A DNA stretch of 64,000 nucleotides from JADJWR01 sp963847675 (GCA_963847675.1 CAWKAP010000008.1:434001-498000), one strand, 5' to 3'. Positions 34,942 through 45,997 are shown, numbered from the stretch's first letter. Translations and numbers: made by a program. Notes: generated by a model from the letters alone, not told the origin.

Positions 34942-35242
34942 GGTGTCTCTCCTCGATGGCAAAGCCCCGTGGCCGCCGTTTCTTGCCGCGGCGGCTCGGT
35001 CGGTGCCTGGTTGGAATACGTGCGCCTCGCCTTGTGCAGCGCACGACGAAGCGAGGCTGCCGTAACGCTAGAGGCGTGATCCGAATCGGCTTTGACAGCG
35101 GTCAACGGAAGCCCGTGCGCGGGATGCGCCGGCGTCGCGATCACGTGCAGACTTGGTTTGTTTCAGAGGATGCCGGCGACCGACATTGCCGCGGCTCCGC
35201 GCGCTGCGCCGGCGTTACACCACGCCAAGGAGGCACGCACCG
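34942..35242. other. Divergent intergenic region between maeA and the cyclic-nucleotide-domain gene
   Basis: No coding potential or RNA gene is recognised in these 301 bases. The notable element is an FNR-type palindrome at 35092-35105 (listed separately), near the centre, where it could control either gene. The right end carries a strong AAGGAGG ribosome site for the plus-strand gene, and the left end a GAGGAGA site for maeA. Confidence 0.6.
35092..35105. promoter_or_regulatory. FNR/DNR-type palindrome in the maeA / CNB-protein divergent region
   Basis: TTGAC-AGCG-GTCAA is a perfect inverted repeat and one base per arm from the FNR consensus. It is about 150 bases from both start codons. 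Confidence 0.55.
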
Positions 35243-35722
35243 ATGAACGCGCAGAACTTCCAGCCGCTTCTCGCGCAGCACCCGTTCTCGAAGGACTTCC
35301 AACCGAAGCAGGTCGAGCGCCTGGCCACGCTGGCGCGCCCGGTGAAATTCGCCCCCGAGCAGGTCATCTTCCGCGAGGGCGACGAGTGCAAGGAGTTCTA
35401 TCTGATCGTCAGCGGGCGCGTAGCGCTCGAAATGGTGGTCGGCGGGAAGGTGCTGCCGATCCAGACGCTCAGCGACGGCGACGAATTCGGCATCTCGGCA
35501 CTGATCATGCGCCGCGGCACGCACTTCCAGGTGCGCGCCCTGCAGCCGGTCGACGCGCTCGCTTTCAACAACAGCGAACTGCTCGAGGCGTGCCGCCAGG
35601 ATCCTGACTTCGGCGTCAGCGTGATGCGGCAGATGCTGCTGGTCGTCTCCGAACGCCTGGATGCGACCCGGCTGCAGCTGATGGACACCTACTCGCCGGT
35701 GGCGGCGCGGGCCGGCGCGTAA
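35243..35722 (+). CDS. Cyclic-nucleotide-binding-domain protein without DNA-binding domain
   Basis: A 159-residue protein made of a single CRP-type beta-roll: residues about 20-135 include FAPEQVIFREGDECKEFYLIVSG and LSDGDEFGISALIM. No helix-turn-helix follows, so it cannot be a classical CRP/FNR regulator by itself; it may sense a nucleotide and act on a partner protein. The start at 35243 follows AAGGAGG. It resembles the second half of the RatA fusion at 18201-19163. It is divergent from maeA and convergent with nuoN. Confidence 0.82.
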   Translation: MNAQNFQPLLAQHPFSKDFQPKQVERLATLARPVKFAPEQVIFREGDECKEFYLIVSGRVALEMVVGGKVLPIQTLSDGDEFGISALIMRRGTHFQVRALQPVDALAFNNSELLEACRQDPDFGVSVMRQMLLVVSERLDATRLQLMDTYSPVAARAGA

Positions 35723-35723
35723 C

Positions 35724-35760
35724 GCGCTGCGCCTGAACAGGCGCAGGAGGCGCGCAGCGC
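35724..35760. terminator. Candidate bidirectional terminator between the CNB gene and nuoN
   Basis: GCGCCTG-AA-CAGGCGC (35729-35744) is nested inside outer arms GCGCTGC and GCAGCGC, giving a long GC-rich stem between two convergent genes. No T-run follows on either side. Confidence 0.4.
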
Positions 35761-35816
35761 CGGTCGTCAGTCCCAGGGAGGGAAGAAGCGCGCGGCTCGT
35801 GCCGCGATGGACTGCG

Positions 35817-37202
35817 CTACAGCCCGCCGAGGAGCCCGCCCGGATAGAGCATCAGCACGACCGTCGGCACCAGGCACACCAGCGTCGCGCCGAACGCCAG
35901 CCGCGCCGTCGGCTGCGGCTGCAGGCCGGCCGGCGTCGGGCTCATGAACATGTACAGCAGCACGCGCAGGTAGAAGTAGATGCCGAGATAGCTGCCGACG
36001 AGGCCGAGCACCGCGTACATCGTGTAGCCGGCCTCGATCACGTTGCGGAAGATCAGGAACTTGGCGACGAAGCCGGGCAGCGGCGGGATGCCGGCCAGCG
36101 AGAACATCGCCATTCCGATCATCACCGCGGCAAACGGCGCGCGCTGGTAAAGCCCCTTCAGGTTCTCGAGCCGGTCGCGCTCCGCGTCGTCACCCGCGGC
36201 GGGCAGCGACGCGAAGGCGAGCAGGTTCATCAGGCCGTAGACGAGCGCGTAGAACGCCACCGCCTGGAAGCGGCCTTCGCCATCGCCGAGGAAAGCGTAG
36301 AAGAGGTAACCGGCATGGGCGATCGACGAGTAGGCAATCATGCGGCGGAAGCTCGTCTGCCGTATCGCCGCGAGGTTGCCCCAGACGATCGACGCCAGCG
36401 ACAGGATCGCCAGCAGTTCGACCAGCCTTCCCGACAGCGAGTTGAAGCCGAACAGCCGCACCGCGGCAAGCAGCACGCCGGCCTTGACCACCGTGGACAT
36501 GAAGCCGGTCACGGGAATGCTGGCCGCCTCGTACGCGTCGGGCGCCCAGGTGTGGAACGGCACGATCGCCGCCTTCAGGAAGAAGGCCAGCAGGATCAGC
36601 ACCACCGCCGCCTGCGCCATCGGGCTGCCCGTGTCGAGCAACTGCCCGAAAGCGTCGAGCTCGAGCGAGCCGGTGAGTCCGAACAGGAACGAAACGCCCA
36701 TCAGCAACATCGCCGTGGCTGCGCCGCCCAGGATCAGGTACTTCAGCGCCGCTTCGGCGCACTCGCTGCGCTTCATCGCCAGCAGCACCAGCACGTAGAC
36801 GGGAATCGACATCAGCTCGATGCCGAGGAACAGCGTCAGGAAGCTGTCGGCCGACAGGATCAGGCAGGCACCGTACAGCGACGACAGCAGCAGCGTGTAG
36901 AACGGCCCGTCCGGGAACTCGTCGCGCGCAAGCAGCAGCACCGGGATCGCCAGCACCAGCACGATCGCCTTGGCGGCGAACGCCGACGAGTCGACCGAGA
37001 GCTGGGCCGGGAACGGCGCGGCCGCGTAACCGGAGATGGCGAGCAGCGCGGCGGCGAGCGCGGCGCCGGCCACGGCGAGCAGCGCGACCGGCAGGTGCCC
37101 GCGCGGCCGGTCACTGGCGGAGTCGATGGCAAGCAGCACGACGATGCCGGCGAGCAGCAGGTGCTCGGGCGACATCGCCACCAGCAGCGTGGTCCAGTTC
37201 AT
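35817..37202 (-). CDS. nuoN: NADH-quinone oxidoreductase subunit N
   Basis: A 461-residue antiporter-like membrane subunit with about fourteen helices. Proton-channel blocks include FLTLFLGIELMSIPVYVLVLL with the key Glu, KAAIVPFHTWAPDAYEAA with the key Lys, and RRMIAYSSIAHAGYL. It forms one of three proton half-channels of complex I. It ends the nuo operon; its ATG overlaps the nuoM stop (ATGA). Confidence 0.95.
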   Translation of the reverse strand: MNWTTLLVAMSPEHLLLAGIVVLLAIDSASDRPRGHLPVALLAVAGAALAAALLAISGYAAAPFPAQLSVDSSAFAAKAIVLVLAIPVLLLARDEFPDGPFYTLLLSSLYGACLILSADSFLTLFLGIELMSIPVYVLVLLAMKRSECAEAALKYLILGGAATAMLLMGVSFLFGLTGSLELDAFGQLLDTGSPMAQAAVVLILLAFFLKAAIVPFHTWAPDAYEAASIPVTGFMSTVVKAGVLLAAVRLFGFNSLSGRLVELLAILSLASIVWGNLAAIRQTSFRRMIAYSSIAHAGYLFYAFLGDGEGRFQAVAFYALVYGLMNLLAFASLPAAGDDAERDRLENLKGLYQRAPFAAVMIGMAMFSLAGIPPLPGFVAKFLIFRNVIEAGYTMYAVLGLVGSYLGIYFYLRVLLYMFMSPTPAGLQPQPTARLAFGATLVCLVPTVVLMLYPGGLLGGL

Positions 37203-38779
37203 CGCGTCGCCTCCACGCGGCGCTGGGCGACCGTGCCGGGCGCAGCGGCCGTTGCCGGGGCCTGCGCCCCCCCGACCAGCCTCTGGAAGTGCAGGGCCGC
37301 GCCTTCGGTCTTGCGCATCGGCTCATCGGGCGCCAGCCCGATCCAGAACACCGGCACCAGCAGCGCGGCGAGGATCAGCTTCTCGCGCCGGTTCAGATCG
37401 AGCACCGGGCCGTGCGGAATCTTGGTCGTGCCGTAGAGGAAGCGCTGCGCGAACCACAGCATGTACAGCGCACCGAGCACGACGCCGCTCACCGCGATGA
37501 CCGCAAAGACCAGCGGCGCCGAGTCGCCGGCCAGGTGCTGCGGCCACGCCGCGGTGAACGCGCCCATCAGCACCAGGAACTCGCCGGTGAAGCCGCTCGT
37601 CGTCGGCAGCCCGATCGCGGCCAGCGTCAGCACCATGAAGAACACCGAGTAAACCGGCAGCGCCTTCGCCAGCCCGCCGTAGGCCGCCAGCTCGCGCGTG
37701 TGGCAGCGCTCATAGATCATGCCGACCATCAGGAACAGGCCGGCTGCGGTCAGGCCGTGGCTGACCATCTGGATGATCGCGCCCTGGATGCCGAGCAGGT
37801 CGAGGCTGGCCAGGCCGAGCATCACGTAGCCGAGATGGCTGATCGACGAGTAGGCGATGATCTTCTTGATGTCGGTCTGCACCAGAGCGAGACACGCGCC
37901 ATAGACGATGCTGACCACGGCCAGTGCCATCACCGCCGGCATCGCGAGCTGCGAGGCCTGCGGGAACAGCGGGAAGCCGAGCTTGATGAAGCCGTAGGTG
38001 CCCATCTTCAGCAGCACGCCGGCCAGGATCACCGAGCCGGTGGTCGGCGCCTCGACGTGCGCGTCGGGCAGCCAGGTGTGAAACGGCACCATCGGCACCT
38101 TGATCGCGAACGACAACGCGAAGGCGGCCAGCATCCAGCCCTGCTCGGTCACGTTGAGCCTGGTGCCGAACAGATCCGCGAAGGCGAACGACAGGTTGCC
38201 GGTGGTCTGGTACTGCGACCACACCAGGTAGATCAGCGCGGCCAGCATCAGGATCGAGCCGAAGGCCGTGTACAGAACGAACTTCAGCGTCGCGTAGATG
38301 CGCCGCTCGCCGCCCCAGATGCCGATGATCAGGAACATCGGGATCAGCATCGTCTCCCAGAAGATGTAGAACAGCAGCAGGTCCTGGGCGACGAAGGTGC
38401 CCAGCATCGCGAACTGGATGAAGAACACCATCGAGTAGAAGAGCTTGATGTCCTTCTGGATCGCGGAGAACGCGCCGGCGACGACCAGCGGCCCGAGGAA
38501 CGCGGTGAGCAGCACGAGCAGCACGTTGTAGCCGTCCAGCCCGATCTGGTAGTACACGCCCCACTCGGGGATCCACGGCAACCGGGTCTCGAACTGCAGG
38601 CCGGCGACCGCCGGATCGAAGCGCAGGTACAGCAACGCCGTGATCACGAACTGCGCCAGCATCACGCCGAACGAGATCGTGCGGACGCGGTCGTCGTGCC
38701 CCGCCGGCAGGGCGACGATCAGCGCGATGCCGAGCAGCGGCAGGTACAGAACGATGTTCAGAAGCACCGCGTCACCCAT
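37199..38779 (-). CDS. nuoM: NADH-quinone oxidoreductase subunit M
   Basis: A 526-residue antiporter-like membrane subunit. The block LLFYIFWETMLIPMFLIIGIWGG has the channel Glu; IKVPMVPFHTWLPDAHVEAPTTGSVILAG contains the conserved Lys and the loop shared by NuoL/M; KKIIAYSSISHLGYVMLG follows. The start at 38779 lies within the last codons of nuoL (eight-base overlap). Standard length. Confidence 0.96.
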   Translation of the reverse strand: MGDAVLLNIVLYLPLLGIALIVALPAGHDDRVRTISFGVMLAQFVITALLYLRFDPAVAGLQFETRLPWIPEWGVYYQIGLDGYNVLLVLLTAFLGPLVVAGAFSAIQKDIKLFYSMVFFIQFAMLGTFVAQDLLLFYIFWETMLIPMFLIIGIWGGERRIYATLKFVLYTAFGSILMLAALIYLVWSQYQTTGNLSFAFADLFGTRLNVTEQGWMLAAFALSFAIKVPMVPFHTWLPDAHVEAPTTGSVILAGVLLKMGTYGFIKLGFPLFPQASQLAMPAVMALAVVSIVYGACLALVQTDIKKIIAYSSISHLGYVMLGLASLDLLGIQGAIIQMVSHGLTAAGLFLMVGMIYERCHTRELAAYGGLAKALPVYSVFFMVLTLAAIGLPTTSGFTGEFLVLMGAFTAAWPQHLAGDSAPLVFAVIAVSGVVLGALYMLWFAQRFLYGTTKIPHGPVLDLNRREKLILAALLVPVFWIGLAPDEPMRKTEGAALHFQRLVGGAQAPATAAAPGTVAQRRVEATR

Positions 38780-40649
38780 TGCGCCAGCTCCAGATCAGCG
38801 CGCCGACGATGCCCGCCAGCACCAGGAACGCATACAGGTGCAGATTGCCGGTCTGCAGCTTGGACAGACGGCCGGCGCTGCGCTGGGCCAGCGCTGCCAG
38901 CCCGTCGAGCGTGCCGTCGATGAGGAAGCGGTCGCCGATGCGCAGGAACACCTTCTCCGAGATCCAGGTGAGCGGTCGGCCGATCACGGCCTCGTACAGT
39001 TCGTCGATGTAGTACTTGCCCGACAGCAGCTTGTGCAGCGGCTCCAGGCTCGGTCGCAGCGCCGCCGCCCGCGCTCCGTCCTTGCTGTAGAAATACCAGG
39101 CGAGCAGCAGGCCGCCGACGCCGAGCCCGATCGCGATCCACACCAGCGGTCCGTGGAACGCCTGCGCCTCGGGACGGATCTGCGGCAGCGGCAGCATCGG
39201 CTCGAGGAAGTGCGGGATCGAGAAGAACCCGCCGACCGCGGCCAGCGCCGCGAGGACCACCAGCACGCCGGTCATCGACCACGGCGACTCGTGCACGTGG
39301 TGCGCCACCTCCTCGTCCATCCGCGGCGAGCCGAAGAAGGTCAGCCACAGCAGCCGGAACATGTAGAAGGCGGTCAGCAGCGCCGTGATCGAGGCAAGCG
39401 CCATCAGCCACGCCGAGCCGCCGAACGTGCTGCCGTAGGCGAACCACAGGATCTCGTCCTTGGAGAAGAAGCCCGACAGCGGCGGCAGGCCCGCGATCGC
39501 CGCCGTGGAGATGGCGAAGGTGGCGAAGGTGATCGGGATCTTCTTCGCCAGCCCGCCCATCTTGCGGATGTCCTGCTCGCCGCTCATGGCATGGATCACG
39601 CTGCCCGCGCCGAGGAACAGGCACGCCTTGAAGAACGCATGCGTGTACAGGTGGAACACCGCCACGCCGTAGGCACCCACGCCGGCGGCGACGAACATGA
39701 AGCCGAGCTGCGAGATCGTCGAGTAGGCGAGCACGCGCTTGATGTCGGTCTGCACCACCGCGATCGTCGCCGCGAAGAACGCCGTGAGCACGCCGATGGT
39801 GGCCACCAGCTGCGAGGCGAACTCGGCGTGCATGAAGATGCCCGACAGCCGAGCGAGGAGGTAGACGCCGGCGGTCACCATCGTCGCCGCATGGATCAGC
39901 GCCGAGACCGGGGTCGGGCCGGCCATCGCGTCGGGCAGCCACACGTGCAGCGGGATCTGCGCCGACTTGCCGGTGGCGCCGATGAACAGCAGCACGCCGA
40001 TCAGGCTCGCCGACACGCCGGCCGGCACGCCGGTGGCGAATGCCGCGTTGATGCGGTCCATGTCGAGCGTGCCGACCGCGAAGTACAGCAGGAACATGCC
40101 GAGCAGGAAGCCGGCGTCGCCGACGCGGTTGGTGATGAACGCCTTCTTGCCGGCGGCGGCCTTCTCGGGATCCTCGAACCAGAAGCCGATCAGCAGGTAG
40201 GAGGCCAGGCCCACGCCTTCCCAGCCGACGAACAGCACCAGCGCCGAACGGCCGAGCACCAGCAGCAGCATGAAGAACAGGAACAGGTTCAGGTACGCGA
40301 AGAAGCGCGCGTAGCTCTCGTCGTCCTTCATGTAGCCGATCGAGTAGACGTGGATCAGCGAGCCCACGCCGGTGACGATCAGCACCATCACGCTCGACAG
40401 CCGGTCGAGGTAAAAAGCAATCTCGAAGCTCTTGCCGCCGATCAGCGCCCAGGTGAACACGGATTCGATGCGCGGCGCGCCGCCGGCGGCCAGAAGCCCC
40501 GCCACCGCGCCGACGGCGATCACGAACGACAGGATCGGCAGTCCGCAGCCGGCCACCGAAACAAAGCGCTTGCCGAGCGCGTTGCCGGCCAGGCCGTTGA
40601 CCAGGAAGCCGATCAGCGGCAGGACGACGATCCAGGTGAGGGCTCCCAT
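38772..40649 (-). CDS. nuoL: NADH-quinone oxidoreductase subunit L
   Basis: A 625-residue subunit with the antiporter core (FLFFMLLLVLGRSALVLFVGWEGVGLASYLLIGFW, QIPLHVWLPDAMAGPTPVSALIHAATMVTAG, KRVLAYSTISQLGFM) and a C-terminal part with SGKYYIDELYEAVIGRPL leading to the lateral helix that couples the proton channels. It lies four bases after nuoK. All conserved charged residues in the channel blocks appear intact. Confidence 0.96.
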   Translation of the reverse strand: MGALTWIVVLPLIGFLVNGLAGNALGKRFVSVAGCGLPILSFVIAVGAVAGLLAAGGAPRIESVFTWALIGGKSFEIAFYLDRLSSVMVLIVTGVGSLIHVYSIGYMKDDESYARFFAYLNLFLFFMLLLVLGRSALVLFVGWEGVGLASYLLIGFWFEDPEKAAAGKKAFITNRVGDAGFLLGMFLLYFAVGTLDMDRINAAFATGVPAGVSASLIGVLLFIGATGKSAQIPLHVWLPDAMAGPTPVSALIHAATMVTAGVYLLARLSGIFMHAEFASQLVATIGVLTAFFAATIAVVQTDIKRVLAYSTISQLGFMFVAAGVGAYGVAVFHLYTHAFFKACLFLGAGSVIHAMSGEQDIRKMGGLAKKIPITFATFAISTAAIAGLPPLSGFFSKDEILWFAYGSTFGGSAWLMALASITALLTAFYMFRLLWLTFFGSPRMDEEVAHHVHESPWSMTGVLVVLAALAAVGGFFSIPHFLEPMLPLPQIRPEAQAFHGPLVWIAIGLGVGGLLLAWYFYSKDGARAAALRPSLEPLHKLLSGKYYIDELYEAVIGRPLTWISEKVFLRIGDRFLIDGTLDGLAALAQRSAGRLSKLQTGNLHLYAFLVLAGIVGALIWSWRNG

Positions 40650-40653
40650 CCGG

Positions 40654-40956
40654 TCAGCCTTTGAGGTCGGTGTAGGCGGCGAGGTCGAGCGAATGCTTGC
40701 GCTTGACCAGCAGCATCACGATCGGGATTGCCACCGCGATCTCGGCGGTGGCAACGACGAAGATCAGGAACACCAGCACCGCACCGACCGCCTCGCCCAT
40801 CTGGTGCGCGAAGGTCACCAGGCTGAGGTTGACCCCGTTGAGCATCAGTTCCATGCACATCAGCATCACCAGCAGGTTGCGGCGGACGATCACGCCGAGC
40901 AGGCCGATCGCGAACAGCGCGATCGACAGCGACAGCAGCAGCTGGAGCCTATCCAC
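40654..40956 (-). CDS. nuoK: NADH-quinone oxidoreductase subunit K
   Basis: A 100-residue, three-helix membrane subunit. The second helix region reads NLLVMLMCMELMLNGVNLSLV with the conserved membrane Glu in CMELMLN, and the third carries the second Glu in VVATAEIAVAIPIV. Overlaps nuoJ by eight bases. Confidence 0.96.
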   Translation of the reverse strand: MDRLQLLLSLSIALFAIGLLGVIVRRNLLVMLMCMELMLNGVNLSLVTFAHQMGEAVGAVLVFLIFVVATAEIAVAIPIVMLLVKRKHSLDLAAYTDLKG

Positions 40957-41452
40957 GGTCCCTCCGAATCAGCTTCACCACGGCGACCGCAGCCACGATC
41001 GCCGCCACCAGCAGCACGGAGGTCAGTTCGAACTGCAGCCAGTACTCGCGCAGGAAGGCCACCGCGAACTGCTGCAGACTGAAGCCCGCCGCGCCGCCGG
41101 CCGGCAACGGAGGCGACGCCTCCCAGGTCGCACCGACCAGCACCGCGATGAGGAGCACGAAAGCGATCACCCCGGGCACGGCCATCTTCGAGAAGCGCTG
41201 CGCGATCGCCGGGTCGCGCGGATCGAGCATCATGATCACGTAGACCATGAACACCATCACCGCGCCGACGTAGATCAGGACCTGGAAGGCAGCGATGAAG
41301 TGCACGCCGAGCAGGCCGTAAATGGCGCCGAGGCACAGCATCGTCGAGATCAGCGCGATCGCCACGCGCATCGGCTGGCGCAGCACGATCATCAACAAGG
41401 CGCCTGCCAGCGCGCCGGCCGCGCACAGCACCAGCAGCAGATTGGTGATCAT
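40949..41452 (-). CDS. nuoJ: NADH-quinone oxidoreductase subunit J
   Basis: A 167-residue membrane subunit with five helices. The third-helix block HFIAAFQVLIYVGAVMVFMVYVIMML is the hallmark of NuoJ, containing the pi-bulge segment important for coupling. The start at 41452 overlaps the nuoI stop (ATGA), and a longer upstream frame is antisense-like and rejected. Confidence 0.95.
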   Translation of the reverse strand: MITNLLLVLCAAGALAGALLMIVLRQPMRVAIALISTMLCLGAIYGLLGVHFIAAFQVLIYVGAVMVFMVYVIMMLDPRDPAIAQRFSKMAVPGVIAFVLLIAVLVGATWEASPPLPAGGAAGFSLQQFAVAFLREYWLQFELTSVLLVAAIVAAVAVVKLIRRDRG

Positions 41453-42036
41453 GGCCGGCTCCCCGCCGCCGGGGCGGACGGTGGCGGCGCCGGGTAGGGC
41501 TTGGCGACGTCGCTGCGTGGCTGCCAGTCGAGCAGTTCCTGGCGGGCGATCCACATGTTGCCTCGGTCGCGGCTCGGCAGATTGGGCACTTCCTTGACCA
41601 TCCGGATGGCGTCTTCGGGACAGGCCTCGACGCACAGCCCGCAGAAGATGCAGCGCGAATAGTCGATCTCGAAGCGCGTCGGGAACTTCGGGTGCGCGCT
41701 GTCGGCCGGATCGAAGCCGGCGTCGATCTCGATCACCTTGGCCGGGCACACCGTCGCGCACATGTTGCAGGCGATGCATTGCGGGCTGCCGTCGGGCCGC
41801 CGCGTCAGGATGTGCTTGCCGCGGTTGCCGGCGGCGTAATCCCAGCGGGTCTCTTCCGGGTAGTAAGTGGTCAGCGCGCCCTTGCGGCCGGTGATCCACT
41901 TGAACATGTTGCGCAGGAACACGCCGCCGGTGATCGACAGGCCGCGCAGGACCTCGGGCAGGTAGGCGCGCTCCCACCAGCCCATCGCGGGCTCGTTCCA
42001 GTACTGCTTGCGGACGTAGGGCTTGCGGCTGCTCAT
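41449..42036 (-). CDS. nuoI: NADH-quinone oxidoreductase subunit I
   Basis: A 195-residue peripheral subunit holding clusters N6a and N6b. Two CxxCxxCxxxCP motifs are visible: CIACNMCATVCPAKVIEI and CIFCGLCVEACPEDAI. The N-terminal segment contains ITGGVFLRNMFKW, the amphipathic membrane-facing helix. The C terminus is extended and Pro-rich (PAPPPSAPAAGS). Seven bases separate it from nuoH. Confidence 0.95.
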   Translation of the reverse strand: MSSRKPYVRKQYWNEPAMGWWERAYLPEVLRGLSITGGVFLRNMFKWITGRKGALTTYYPEETRWDYAAGNRGKHILTRRPDGSPQCIACNMCATVCPAKVIEIDAGFDPADSAHPKFPTRFEIDYSRCIFCGLCVEACPEDAIRMVKEVPNLPSRDRGNMWIARQELLDWQPRSDVAKPYPAPPPSAPAAGSRP

Positions 42037-42043
42037 TTCGGTG

Positions 42044-43180
42044 TCACCCCAGCGCCCAGACGAACACGACCGTGACGATCAGGTTGGCCAGCGCCAGCGG
42101 GAACATGAACTTCCACGCAAAGCGCAGCACCTGGTCCCAGCGGAAGCGCGGCAGCGACCAGCGCACCAGGATCTGGAAGCTGCAGACCACGAAGACCTTG
42201 GCCAGGAACACGACGAGCTGCGTGATCACCACCGCGCCGTGGCTCATTGCGACCTCGTATCCGCCGGGGAAGACGAAGCCGGCGTCGGTCATGTACGGCA
42301 GGTTGTAGCCGCCGAGGAACAGCGTCGTGAACAGCGCGCCGATGATCGCGATCTCGATGAACTCGGCGAACATGAACAGGCCCATCTTCATGCCGCTGTA
42401 TTCGGTGAAGTAGCCGGCGATCAGCTCGCTCTCGGCCTCGGGCAGGTCGAACGGGATGCGCTTGTTCTCGGCAATCGCCGCGACCATGAACAGGACGGCG
42501 GCGAACGGCTGGTAGACGACGCCCCACGCCGGCAGGAAGCCCGCGACGATTCCCGACTGCTGCCGCACGATCTGGTCGAGGTCGACGGTGCCGTAGATCA
42601 GCAGCAGGCCGAGCAGCGTCAGCGCCAGGATCAGCTCGTAGGAGATCATCTGGCTGCCGGCGCGCAGCGCGCCGAGCAGGGAGAACTTGTTCGCCGACGA
42701 CCAGCCCGCCAGCATCGCGCCGATGATCGAAATGCCACTGAAGGCGAAGACGATCAGCAGCCCGGCGTCGAGCTGCGCGATCTGCATCGGGTAGGACCTG
42801 TCGCCGAACCACCCGGCGAGCCCCGGAAACAGTTCGGCCGGGATCAGCACGCCGCCGAACGGCACCACCGCGAAGACCAGCAGCACCGGAGTGAACACCA
42901 CCCACGGCGCGATCATGTAGGCGAACCAGTCGTAGGTCTTGGGCTTGAAGTCTTCCTTCAGCAGCAGCTTCAGGCCATCGGCCATGCCGTGGAACAGGCC
43001 CCACCAGACCAGCTTGATCTGCGTGTACGGGAGGCGGATGTAGGCGCGGTTGGCGCCGATGCGGTCGGACATGACCGCCGCCTGCTTGCGCTCGACCCAG
43101 GTGAGGATCGTGCCGAAGCCCATCAGCACCGAGATCGCGTAGGTGATGAAGACGATGAAGATGACGAGGTCCTGGATCAT
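42044..43180 (-). CDS. nuoH: NADH-quinone oxidoreductase subunit H
   Basis: A 378-residue membrane subunit that forms the quinone chamber. It has ERKQAAVMSDRIGANRAYI, FALLRAGSQMISYEL-type block as LLGALRAGSQMISYELILAL, and the acidic loop AENKRIPFDLPEAESELIAGYFTEYSGMKM characteristic of NuoH. The start at 43180 (MIQDLVIFIVF) was preferred over an upstream in-frame Met that falls in the intergenic repeat. Confidence 0.95.
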   Translation of the reverse strand: MIQDLVIFIVFITYAISVLMGFGTILTWVERKQAAVMSDRIGANRAYIRLPYTQIKLVWWGLFHGMADGLKLLLKEDFKPKTYDWFAYMIAPWVVFTPVLLVFAVVPFGGVLIPAELFPGLAGWFGDRSYPMQIAQLDAGLLIVFAFSGISIIGAMLAGWSSANKFSLLGALRAGSQMISYELILALTLLGLLLIYGTVDLDQIVRQQSGIVAGFLPAWGVVYQPFAAVLFMVAAIAENKRIPFDLPEAESELIAGYFTEYSGMKMGLFMFAEFIEIAIIGALFTTLFLGGYNLPYMTDAGFVFPGGYEVAMSHGAVVITQLVVFLAKVFVVCSFQILVRWSLPRFRWDQVLRFAWKFMFPLALANLIVTVVFVWALG

Positions 43181-43186
43181 GTCGCC

Positions 43187-43247
43187 CCCTTCGCGCTTCG
43201 CGCTGTCCCCCCGAGGGGAAGCGCGCACTTACGGAGCGGCCGGGCGG
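43187..43247. repeat. C/G-rich dispersed intergenic repeat, copy between nuoG and nuoH
   Basis: The segment contains CGCCCCCTTCGCGCTTCGCG, then CTGTCCCCCCGAGGGGAAGC, then GAGCGGCCGGGCGGC, a diverged version of the repeat at 45998-46064. It lies on the opposite strand relative to transcription compared with that copy. Confidence 0.55.
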
Positions 43248-43250
43248 CGC

Positions 43251-44685
43251 TCATGCGACCTCCGCGGTGGCCGCCAGCCGGGCGAAGAACTCCTCGGCGT
43301 GCGCGACGGAGGGACCTTTGCCGAAGCAGCGCTCGAAGCGGCTGGTGACCCCGGCAAAGTTCGTGTAGTGGCCGCTGCGCTCGGTCTGCAGGCTGGTCGG
43401 CACGAACACGTCGGCGTGTCCGTTTTCCGGCGCCAGCCACGCGTTCATGAAGATGACCCTGGCGCCGCGCGGCAGGCCGCTGAAGTCGAAACCCTCGCCC
43501 CAGACCAGGACCAGATCGGTGCCTTCGGGGAACGCGACCGGCGCAGCGCCGAACAGCTGCTGCGCGGTCGCGGTGTTCGGGTTCTTGTCGGCACGGATCA
43601 GCAGTTCGTCCTGCAGCGGCTCGCCGGGCGCGGCGGCGCAGTCCTGCTTGACGAAGCACGTGAAGCGGCTGCCGAGCGCGGCCTTGAAGGCGCCCAGCTC
43701 CTCGTTCGAGCCCCAGTTCGACACCAGCGCCACCGGCGCTCTGGCTTCTTCGATCAGACGCCGCGCCGCGGCTGCAGCCTGCTCGAGTGTCGCGGGCTTG
43801 CCCTTGAGCATCGGCTGCTCGGCGCGCGCCCGGTCGAAGACCTGCGCCAGGTCGCGCCCCTTGTTGCAGATCCACGGTCCGTTGACGGCCGCGTTCTCCA
43901 GCGGCGTCACGCGCGCGATCTCGGTGTTCTGCTTCGGATCGAGGTGGTTCAGCTTCCACTCGCGCTTGCGGTGCCACAGGTTCACCGTGCAGCCGCGCGC
44001 GCAGCCCGGGCACACCGAAGGCGTGGCCTGCAGGTACCACACGCGTGCCTTGTGCAGGAAGTTCTTCGCCAGCAGCGCGCCGACCGGGCAGATGTCGACC
44101 ACGTTGTCCGAGTAGGCGTCGGCGTTGAAGCGCCCGTCCTCCGCCGCCCGCACCAGCGACGTGTCGCCGCGGCTCTGGATGCCGAGCCCGTGCGTCTTCG
44201 AGACCTCGCGGGTGAAGCGCACGCAGCGCGAGCAGACGATGCAGCGCTCGTTGTCGAGCACGATGCGGTCGGACAGCTGGAAATACTTGGTCGTCCTGAC
44301 CTTCGGCACCGTCGAGATCGACGGCTCGCCGTTGTAGGTGTAATGGTGGTCCTGCAGCAGGCACTCGCCGGCCTTGTCGCAGATGCCGCAGTCGACCGGG
44401 TGGTTGAGCAGGATGAACTGCAGGGTCTGCTTGCGCTGCTCGCGGACGGTCTCCGAGTCGGTCAGCACGCGCATGCCTTCGCTCACCGGCATGTTGCAGG
44501 CGATTTCCGACCAGCTGCTGCCGCCGCCCTCGCCCTCGACCTCGACCACGCACACGCGGCAGTTGCCGGCCACGGAAAGGTGCGGATGCCAGCAGAAGTA
44601 CGGGATGAAGAAGCCGGCGGCCAGCGCCGCCTGCATCACCGTCTGGCCCTTCTCGGCGTGGACCGGCTGGCCGTTGATGAAGAAG

Positions 44686-44693
<8 letters not shown>
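43251..44693 (-). CDS. nuoG: NADH-quinone oxidoreductase subunit G, short form
   Basis: A 480-residue iron-sulfur subunit, much shorter than the 700-900 residues usual in proteobacteria. The N-terminal part is complete: [2Fe-2S] ligands in FFIPYFCWHPHLSVAGNCRVC, the His/Cys cluster HPVDCGICDKAGECLLQD, CIVCSRCVRF and DICPVGAL. A further CPGCARGCTVNLW with a later CNKGRD resembles the extra N7-type cluster. The molybdopterin-oxidoreductase-like domain that follows is cut to about 200 residues. The frame ends cleanly, with no sign of a lost downstream part in the 70 bases to nuoH, so this looks like a natural short variant. Confidence 0.9.
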
Positions 44694-45990
<1,297 letters not shown>

Positions 45991-45997
45991 GTCAGTG

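Noticed and set aside
43181..43250. Lost C-terminal domain of nuoG between nuoG and nuoH
   Set aside because: The gap is only 70 bases and is filled by the dispersed repeat; no frame encodes the missing molybdopterin-like part.
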